From: Prostheceraeus crozeri
Taxonomy: Eukaryota; Platyhelminthes; Polycladida; Euryleptidae
Assembly (NCBI GenBank): GCA_907163375.1
Contig: CAJQUW010007876.1
Location: 124,001 to 188,000 of the forward strand
Reading direction: 5' to 3'
Length of the DNA stretch: 64,000 bases
The first letter of the stretch is position 1, and each line of letters begins with the position of its first letter. The translations under genes and the position numbers were made by a program. Positions 56,194 to 64,000 of the stretch are shown one piece after another. The notes beneath the pieces were generated by a model, which was not told the DNA's origin, made no database searches, and was given only the letters and a program-made list of their open reading frames with translations.

Positions 56194-56990
56194 ATGAATT
56201 CCGAAATCACTTTACATAAGGACAGTTGGTTGCCGCAACACGTTAAAAACAACTATGTTTATACTTCCAAGAGTCGTATTTCTAGTAGATGTTCCTCATC
56301 GCCCCTAAAACAAAAGTCCATATACAAATTTAAAAATAGATTAAGGAAAAATAATTACAGTAATCGTGACCTTAAGCCAAGAATTAAATGTAAACCTAGA
56401 AACAATAAACCATAACGAAAATAATGTAAAATTCTCTATTAATTTTATTAATGATAGCTGTAATACAAAATTGAATCGTTTGATTAATAAATATAAGTTG
56501 CCCGTAACGTTGATAAGTAAACCCAATAAAACTACTATTCAATACTTTTCTCGTAAAACTAATTATAAACATGGTAACTGTGAACTGTGTGATACGATCG
56601 ACTGTAATTATCCGTGCGAACACAAGCGTAGCCTAGCCCTTAGGAATAAAATCAGCGCTCTTGCGGAGCACTCTAAAAATGAACATAGCGATAGGTTGAC
56701 CATTTCTGACTTTAGTGTGCACTTTTTAGCGAAACATAAATCACCTTTAGAAAACAGATTAGCTGAGGCCCGCTTCATCCGCGAGAACAGACCGGAGCTC
56801 AATCGCAAACAAGAGCTGGTCGCCTGAGCGATACTCCGCTATGCGGTGTCGGGATTTGTCAAAGGCTGCTATTTAAGGAAATCACACAGTACTGCTGGTC
56901 TTCTTCTAGCACTGACGCTGTGACTGGGTCACGAAACGTTTGCTGTTTTGTAAACTATTTTAATTTCTTTTATTTTACTTTGAAACAGTC
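56194..56990 (+). pseudogene. Penelope-like element, 3' part
   Basis: Plus-strand sequence encodes the end of a Penelope-like polyprotein. It has the region before the endonuclease (KLPVTLISKPNKTTIQYFSR, then NCELCDTIDCNYPCEH) and the region after it (RLAEARFIRENRPELNRKQE, stop at 56827), but the GIY-YIG core between them is absent. A GC-containing 3' tail follows to about 56990, with a short hairpin GTGACTGGGTCAC followed by GAAAC. It is a separate and dead copy from the one at 17 kb. Confidence 0.75.
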
Positions 56991-59290
56991 GTAATTAAAG
57001 GGAGTGCCTACATTGATTTCTTTTCTTGATCGACGATGAAGAACTACCTCCCCAATTCGGTGAATTTTTATCGAGACATTGAGGCTAAAAGCAACATGAT
57101 TCTGAACATTTTCAAAAATTGCTGATCAAATGCAGAACTAAAAAGCTAAAAAAAATAAAAAAATCATATTTCAAATCTCAAACATGCATGCATAATGAGC
57201 AGCTAATTTCAAATTCAAAACTATGCATTTGTGAATATCTTTACATTGATATAGGAAGAATTCATTTTTTCATCTCAGCCTATTTCATCAAGAATTGATG
57301 CCGTAATATGCATTAGAAGTGAATATATACCAAAACCAGTCAAAATATTCCAAACATTCACATTTTAAAATTGATCTCACGACAAAAGTATAGCGCGAAA
57401 TATGTTTTCCTTCGAACAAAAGTTGGATAATACGTTAAAAGTAAGCTAGTAGGAATCTGGTGGTCACAGCTTCCTTTGTTTAAAAGATGTGTTCAAAAAT
57501 TCGCTAGGGGGAGAGACCACGCCCTGGCTGCGGCGAGGGTTAAGTGTCTAATTGTCTTGATTTTCCGACGAAAGTAATAACGAAGTAATACATGTAACAC
57601 TGTCGTTTCCGAGAATGTCAAAGACACAAAACTATGCATTGTATGGATGGTTTAGCTGATAATTGCTGTCTAAGATGCGAGCATTGAAAGCTGAATGGAA
57701 ACTACAGGCACGAAGACTAATGTACTCGAGAAAAATTCTCTTCCGTTCATCTAATTCTCTGAAAAACAATTCAATTGCGCAATTTCTAAATGTACGAGTA
57801 CCTTCTTCTAAAACAATATTTCGTCATGATTAAGACTTGAAAACATCATTTTGAATAGAATCTTCAATATGTTGCCAAATGTCTCTTGAAGATCAATTAT
57901 GTTTGTTGTGTCAATTATTCACAACTCTTAGCAATATTTTTGTCAGATGAATGCATGAGCAGTAAAATACAAGGATTTTGACAGTCATAAGACATTGAAA
58001 GTTTGCATGCGATGAACAGAATGTTAAAGCTCTGTCTATACGTATTTACGGAGCAAGTTGGTGCAATATTGTGTTCTTAATGAACTCACCAATGCTCAAA
58101 TGAGTGTGTGACTTTTGGAAACTGATGCACATGTATGCTGTTCTCCAGAACCAGAAAAAAAATCAACAAAAAATGTCGCAAATCAACCCATTGCGTACTT
58201 GATCAAGCTAAATCCATGCAGGTACTTAAATCATGAATGTAACATGAATTTATCTCAAATTTTATCAATCTGATTGGCCTGAGAATGTAGAATCAAGTAA
58301 AATCAGATTGGAACTCCCTCAATAGTATTTGCGGACTTGAACAGAACAGATTTTTGCTTTTTTGTTCTGCAATATTGTTATTGTATGTTCTTAGCTTGTT
58401 TATTTAAAGGAAATTCATTCTTGCATTTTTGTCATCTACAGAAAACCTTCATTGGCATGACAAATTCTATCAGGATAATGACAAACTTCCATGTATTCCT
58501 AAGCTACGTTTCTTGGGAATTTTTTGACGAATTTGCGGAAATTAGAGGACATAGCATCGATGCATATATTGAGAAGTAATTAATCCAAATATCTTGCTGT
58601 GTCATCAAAAATATCAGAATTTCGATGCATGATTGTACAACAACAGCCGGACATGTCTCACAGCAGTTGGCCTTAAAATGACATCGACACCTGTGGCTAG
58701 GTCCGTGTACATGTCAAGTGAACAGAGATTGCATCATGATGATTCTGAATAACAGAAAACAGAAGGAGAAAGGAGCTTCAATCGTCTGCTAAAGCGACTA
58801 AGAATTGTCTTATTGTCACTGCATCGGCGTGCGCAGACTTTTAGACGGATTGACCAAGGACAGACCTGCTGGAATGCCGGTGCCAGGAACCTATGTTGAT
58901 TCCTTCGCTCCTTCTCTTTAACAGTCAGCATCGATTGCTTGGAACTTTCTTACGATGGCGGGATATAAAGCATGCGCAATACTGTTATTATATTGGATAC
59001 CCATTGCTCTTTAATATTAAGTACGAGTATACATTCACAGTGTATAAAAAATTAATTGTAGATGTTTCTATGAAATATGATTGCACTTCAGTTAAAAGAA
59101 AAATATTAATAAGATGCCTACTAATCAAACTCACGCAATGCCTGAGTTGACCATAAAACGACAGGTTAAAGCCTAGAGTATTAAGATTTGGAAGAATCAA
59201 CTTATCATAAATGCGAGTACATCAGTGATGGAACATTATGCCAATATGATGCATGATACGTTGAAATTTTCTTCATGATCAAAAGCGACA
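56991..59290. other. Unassigned sequence
   Basis: No gene or repeat that I can support. Confidence 0.4.
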
Positions 59291-60075
59291 AGTTAGTGAA
59301 ATTTCGACGGGCATTCATTGAATATCACTTTAAACACATTGTACTGAAAGCGGTTTACAGTGCAGGCATGGTGTTCATTTTATTTCGTCTCATCTCAATG
59401 CTTCTCGCCTGATTTCTAGTCTCAGTGCTTCTGGCCCTATTTCGGGTTATTTCGCAAAGCTTCAATTTTGCTGCAACTTATTCTTGAAATTTGCAATCAG
59501 CAAGTTCGAGATATTTCGACTGGCATTCATTAAATATCACTTTATACACACTACTGACAAATCGCCTGAGCTAGTGCACCTGAAATAATTGCTAAATGCT
59601 GCTTTTTGCAGAGACAATGCAAATAATATCTGTTCAATAGAAAAACAAATAAAATGAACAATAATAATGAATAAAATATAAATATATAAATAAAATGATA
59701 AATAAATCGAATAATGAATGCTGCATTTTGCAAACAATATGTAAATAGAATCTGTTCCCATATTTCAACTGAGGATGCAACTTAAATTATAATTATTCTG
59801 CTTACATTGTGTTTGCAAAAAAATACATTTATTAATTATTGAAGGCACACTTGCTTTGATTTGTCAGTAGGAATTTCACTAACTTGCTAATTGCAGATCA
59901 CAGATTTACCCGGGCATGGCTGCAACTGAAAATAGGGAGTTGTGTCGATGTTGAGAGATGTGAACTAGGCTTGCTGATGATTCCTAATGTTAGATAAAAT
60001 GGCAGCTATTCAGGTCTGTTCCCATTTTTCAAATGAGGATGCGGCTCAATATTTAATTATTTTATTTACACAGAG
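59291..60075. repeat. Repeat nest 1
   Basis: Several pieces of one dispersed repeat family are interleaved: TTCGACGGGCATTCATTGAA (about 59298) and TTCGACTGGCATTCATTAAA (about 59515); CTACTGACAAATCGCC (59553) facing GATTTGTCAGTAG (59858); CTGTTCCCATATTTCAACTG (about 59754); and GGCATGGCTGCAACTG to TATTTAATTATTTTATTTAC (59934-60070). All have counterparts at 62378-62660. A lone GGTTTACAGTG MITE end lies at about 59352. Non-coding. Confidence 0.7.
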
Positions 60076-60611
60076 ACAGACATTCTATATAGATCTCGGG
60101 GCCGATCCGGCTCTGCTTGCTTTGTTCCTATAACGCATCGGTAATGAAGAAGTAAAAAATCACTGTGCTATAACATGCTTAGCGTGTACAATAATTTGAT
60201 TTATAGCATGTAATCTATATCCGCATGAAAATTCTTGCGGAACATTTTCCTGTTTCATCCCCGGCTGCAGGGCCGGTTGGTACACCCCCTCGCGCATCTG
60301 TGTCAGTATATTGCAGTATTTTATTGAGTTAATGCACAAATGAAAACAATCATATATTCACATTTTAGACATAATGCATGCGTGGAAACGCAAATATTAG
60401 ATGAAGAGCAAAACTTTTCCCATCTGCCAACTCGGTGAGCTTATCTTCATTGCTTTTCAGAACCTAGCTCTTGATCAAATTTACATTGACTTTCAGTTGA
60501 GTTGGATCTGCTACATTTTAAGCAAGATATCTACACTAACCAAATCAAATAATTCAGAAGTTTGAATTATTAATCTCACCCTACTGTAACCTGTACTCTC
60601 ACCCATTAAAC

Positions 60612-60860
60612 TATGCCAGTTTATCTAGTAATGTATTTTTTGCTATCTAGAGATCTCATTAAATCCCGTAATATCCCTGTCCCTGTTAAAACGAGGGGCA
60701 AATTAACTACGCATAGAAATCCCTCATATTGAAAAGAATCCCCTCCCCGAATAGAGATCAACTATAACATTGTTAATCTGTCCCTCCCCGAATAGAGATC
60801 AACTATAACATTGTTAATTTGTCCCTACCCGAATAGAGATAAACTGGCATAGTTTAAAAC
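60612..60860. repeat. Inverted pair enclosing a 41-bp tandem repeat
   Basis: TTAAACTATGCCAGTTTATCT (about 60615) is repeated inverted at about 60838-60856. Between them, two full and one partial 41-bp units with CCCGAATAGAGATCAACTAT span 60741-60845. Confidence 0.8.
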
Positions 60861-61000
60861 GGTTAAAGGAGTTTCATTGATATTTGCTGAGATATCTCGG
60901 CCAATTATCTGTCAAAATTCCCTCGGGCTATGCCCTCGGGAATTTTAACAGATAATTGTCCTCATTATTTCAGCAAATATCAATGAAACCTCCTTTAACC
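60861..61000. repeat. 140-bp palindrome (long hairpin)
   Basis: GGTTAAAGGAGTTTCATTGA at the left is the near-exact complement of the right end, and the arms (about 67 bp each) meet at a small loop inside CCCTCGGGCTATGCCCTCGG. Only a few mismatches. Confidence 0.9.
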
Positions 61001-62377
61001 ATTACGCAAAATTCACAATTTTTATTTAGAAAACAGTGGTACAACTTATGACTTCGAAAATAACACTGAACATTTATTTCTTCATCTGCAAATGTTTCGT
61101 AACTTTGAAACTAGTCAACGACTCATAATTGCGAGTTTGTGAGTTAGTTAAAAGTTTCCTTCTTCAACCTCCTCCATGAAATATTTTAAGCATCGAATGA
61201 GACGAATCTGCTGTATTGTATTTCCTGCTAATGGACGAACGGGGAAAGCTTTCAGCAGCTTTCTTTGCACCTCAAATTAGATTTAAATTAATTGCATTCG
61301 CTCACTGATGAGTTTTGCCCAGTCGACCATTAAGGAGTTGATGAAAATGAGGGTGAGCAATCCATTATACAGATATAACAAGCTTGCAAAACGATGCCGA
61401 TTGCGACACTTTCTCTTATGAATCACATACTATTCGGAATGCACTCTTGAACATTTTGCGGTGTTACAGCACGACATTGCTCATTTTTGAAAGCATTTTT
61501 GAATTAAGAAAGTAAAGATAAATCTAGCACATCTTGAAGTAAAATGGATAGCTCAGCACTGATGACAAAAGTGCACATGCGTACTTCATTGGTTAATTAC
61601 GAGCACATTGCTTCAAAGAAATCCAAGAAAATATACAGCGGCAATTTAGATAGCGGAATATAAGTTGGTGAATCTTCACTGCTAATGTGTCAGATATGCA
61701 GTAAAAATGCAAATTTAAGTTAAGAAGAATTCAATCTAGTTCCGGGACAACACGAAGTCACAAGTAGAAGTGAGACCCTCTGAGCAATATTGGCATTTTA
61801 CATTGTCCTATTTTCACAGGCAAGCTGTTTTAAAAGTCTTTATCACAGCTGATCCTCTCAAAAGTAATTTGGGGTGTTCTAGGCATTGTGCAAGATTGGG
61901 AATTGATTTCATTGGGATCACAGGTGGAAACGGCATACCGGTACCGGTGCCTGCCCAGTATAGCCCGGTATGAACGTGACTGACCGGTTCCGGACCGGTA
62001 TGACGAACATGAATAAGAATGTCGAAATTGACCAGTAATAAACGGTATAAAGACTAGAATGCTGAAACTTCCTAAAAGGATATTTCTCCTGCATCAGCAA
62101 CCGCAGAGCCATGTGTAACACGTCTAACAACATTCGCTTTCATGGAAATCGATCTATATTTTCTGCTAGCGTTGCACTAATTGACATTCTTCATTAAATG
62201 CATCACCATCTAAATGTCGTGTCAGGTCATTTTTTATATTCCGATTTTTCGAAATTGTCAAACAACTAAACAATGAAGTGTGTTGAAATCTGTTTTGCTG
62301 TATATGGTTTGTGGTAAAAGTATAGCTACTAGCTTGCATGCACTTCGACATCCATCGACATAAAAATTATCTTATCC
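61001..62377. other. Unassigned, with an ACCGGT-rich patch
   Basis: No gene. A short patch at 61930-62000 repeats ACCGGT-type palindromes (CATACCGGTACCGGTGCC), probably part of a degraded element. Confidence 0.4.
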
Positions 62378-62660
62378 GGTCATGGCTGCAGCTTTAAATA
62401 GGGAATTGTGTCAATCTTGAGAGATGTGAACTAGGCCTGCTGATGATCCTGATATTAGATGAAATAGCAGCTATTCAAGTCTGTTCCCGTTTTCAACTGA
62501 GGATGCAACTCAATATTTAATTATTCTATTTACAGTTTGTGTTTGCAAAATGCAGCATTTATTAATAATTGAGGGCGCACTTACTTAGGCGATTTGCCTG
62601 TAGCGTGTTCAGACTTAAAATGGCATTTAATTAATGCCCGTCGAATTTCAACTAATTGCA
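62378..62660. repeat. Repeat nest 2 (counterpart of nest 1)
   Basis: One more continuous copy of the family in nest 1: GTCATGGCTGCAGC through CTGTTCCCGTTTTCAACTGA to GGCGATTTGCCTGTAG and the inverse of the TTCGACGGGCATT word. Aligning it with nest 1 suggests that the pieces in nest 1 come from at least two insertions. Confidence 0.7.
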
Positions 62661-62860
62661 AATCTTAAATAATTCTCTGTACGAAGAGCTGAAATTATTT
62701 TAAGATAATTCTGCATCTGATGTCGATGTCGATTGCACTGAATTCTTGAACGTCAGATGGTAGGCCTACATGACGCTGCATCAGACCTCTCAACAAGATG
62801 GAAATTTTATTCATCGAGAATTCATCCTGATCATTATCAGATTAAATCGACGGGTAGGAG

Positions 62861-63232
62861 TCAATAAGGCAGATGGAATGCTAAGTGGGCGGACGGTTCA
62901 AACAAGGTCTCAGAAAAGCTTCGTCCACTTCCACTGTCCATTGTTGACAGACGGTATCCGACCGATCCCTCCTTGTCAATTATCGCTGACACGACAGGCT
63001 TTTCTCCCGAGATAACAAAGTGGACATTTCGGTCCACTGTCACCAGAAGACGGATATCAAAGTGACAGCTGCGGGAGTCTGACGTAATCCTCAAACCCAT
63101 TAGAGAGTCACCACTTTCCCCCGAGCATCGCATCTCTAATCTGGTGAGCTCGGCGCTTGTAAACCAGCTTAGACCTGTCAACATTAACAAGAAGATAATG
63201 CGGGGACAATCGGATCTGTCTTTGGAGCCATC
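62861..63232 (-). CDS. Uncertain open frame, possible secreted-protein exon
   Basis: A minus-strand frame with a signal-peptide-like start (RIIFLLMLTGLSWFTSAELT) and about 90 further residues (including MGLRITSDSRSCHFDIRLL). It has no ATG at its upstream edge, so it would have to be an internal exon entered from an acceptor near 63233 (CACACAG), or start at the ATG inside the hydrophobic stretch. GC content is higher than nearby. I do not recognise it. Confidence 0.3.
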   Translation of the reverse strand, partial: DGSKDRSDCPRIIFLLMLTGLSWFTSAELTRLEMRCSGESGDSLMGLRITSDSRSCHFDIRLLVTVDRNVHFVISGEKPVVSAIIDKEGSVGYRLSTMDSGSGRSFSETLFEPSAHLAFHLPY

Positions 63233-63521
63233 TGTGTGAATCTTCACAGGCTACACTTATCTTCATTTGTGGCCGATATTCGGGTTTGACTGTCCACCCT
63301 CGTATCTCAGTCGATTTGTTAATAGTTGACAGAGGAATACGGGAGATCAGTCATGACGAACATCGCCAAATTCTAAAATTACAGTGTCTTGGTTGCAGGA
63401 TTGCTCAATTCAACGTAGTAAAGTGCGTCAAGGTAACAAAATTAAAAAAAAACAAGCTAATGACTAGTTAATTTTTAGTAGGTGCAAAATATGATTTAAA
63501 AGAAAATTTTTATATCCTAAA

Positions 63522-63754
63522 ATGTCTAAAAATTCAAAAATACTTACTAGAAGGACAAACAAGGCTTCTCCTTTCCTCATGTGTAATGAATTGGCAGGTA
63601 AGTCGTTCTGTTCAAAATTGTGTTTATCACTTATATATTGAAAAGATCCTATTTAACGGTGTGCCCATTCAGATGATAAGAGGACAGGTCTGTTTCCAAT
63701 CAAAATGCCAGATCTAGCTAACACAGCGGGATTACGCTATCTAAACTCTACCAG
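63522..63754 (+). CDS. Candidate two-exon gene start, unknown
   Basis: An ATG at 63522 after an AT-rich leader opens a 76-nt exon (MSKNSKILTRRTNKASPF...) that ends at a strong GCAG|GTAAGT donor. A 75-bp intron (63598-63672) ends in CCCATTCAG, and the frame continues cleanly in phase 1 through 63673-63754 (DKRTGLFPIKMPDLANTAG) to a second donor CCAG|GTGTGT. The matching phases make chance less likely, but the protein is unknown and no later exon is in the window. Confidence 0.4.
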
Positions 63755-63862
63755 GTGTGTAAGAGAATTAATATTAGTTCTTTAAGCTAAAACGTGAAAT
63801 AAAATTCTACAAAATATGCACACAAATTATTTGACTATTTTTAATGAGGTCATCAACAGGAA
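63755..63862. other. Possible intron start
   Basis: AT-rich; would be intron if the candidate gene at 63522 is real. Confidence 0.3.
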
Positions 63863-63921
63863 CTTGGTTAGGACGATCGCGTTTCGACCACTAAATCCTG
63901 GACGCTCAAACCCGACCAAGC
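63863..63921. repeat. Stem-bounded motif with CGCGTTTCG core, copy 2
   Basis: CTTGGT and ACCAAG close a stem around ATCGCGTTTCGACC and GACGCTCAAACCC, the same plan as 16803-16858 with different stem bases. On the minus strand GAAACGCGATCGTC could form the minimal stem III and GTC cleavage site of a hammerhead. Confidence 0.45.
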
Positions 63922-64000
63922 GCGGTCCTTTACATTTAAGATGCACAGCCTCAAAAATTAAATTTATAGTAGAGAAAAATTAGCATCTATCAAAAAAATA

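Noticed and set aside
5760-62770. Recurrent TAGGCC / TAGGCCTA words as a regulatory motif
   Set aside because: They occur at scattered sites without consistent context (for example 6059, 20467, 22861, 30003, 62761); possibly a genome-wide word bias, not a feature of this locus.

Overview
This is animal nuclear DNA, AT-rich and gene-poor. It contains one clearly conserved host gene, a MAB-21-like gene on the minus strand (terminal exon 13820-14431, first recognised coding exon 20193-20735 or to 20822), with standard GT/AG splice sites and a 5.76 kb intron. The protein is close to vertebrate MAB21L1/L2, so the source is a metazoan. The mix of Polinton, Penelope-like, Ty3/gypsy, Tc1, Tigger, LINE and many small non-autonomous elements suggests an invertebrate or basal deuterostome, but I cannot name the species. 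Three more host exons or exon sets are only candidates: 25665-25813 on plus, 28999-29086 on minus, and a two-exon start at 63522-63754 on plus.

Layout: 0.9-1.6 kb Tc1 transposase fossil; 1.9-4.06 kb Ty3/gypsy fossil carrying a hAT-like insertion that itself carries a 255-bp MITE; 4.06-5.09 kb LINE 3' part; 5.76 kb tRNA-like relic; 6.6-7.2 kb foldback; 8.2-9.0 kb non-autonomous element; 10.3, 25.0 and 55.3 kb three copies of one MITE family; 13.8-20.8 kb the MAB-21-like gene, whose intron holds a MITE, a foldback, a Penelope-like RT fossil and a histone-type 3' stem-loop; 24.1-24.5 kb an element rich in TTACAATTAC; 30.5-46.9 kb a Polinton; 47.7-48.2 kb second copy of the hAT-like element; 49.0-49.7 kb Tigger remnant; 49.8-50.2 kb two hairpins; 53.9 kb duplicated palindromic repeat; 56.2-57.0 kb Penelope-like 3' part; 59.3-61.0 kb and 62.4-62.7 kb repeat nests.

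The main feature is the Polinton/Maverick (adintovirus-like), 30517-46883, about 16.4 kb. It has a perfect 6-bp target duplication (ATCGCC) and terminal inverted repeats of about 500 bp that are almost identical, so it is a recent insertion. On the plus strand it encodes a two-TM protein, a coiled-coil protein, penton (single jelly roll), FtsK/HerA-type packaging ATPase, a small protein, protein-primed DNA polymerase B, a fibre-like coiled-coil region, a small amphipathic protein, the double-jelly-roll major capsid protein, a second small amphipathic protein, and one ORF joining a parvovirus-type phospholipase A2 domain to an rve-type integrase. On the minus strand it carries an acidic gene of unknown function and an adenain-like cysteine protease near the right end. 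Several genes are open throughout; I estimate five or six breaks elsewhere, so it is a young but broken copy. Its genes make a coherent virus-like set: replication (polB), integration (integrase), capsid (MCP, penton), packaging (ATPase), maturation (protease) and probable membrane penetration (PLA2, amphipathic peptides).
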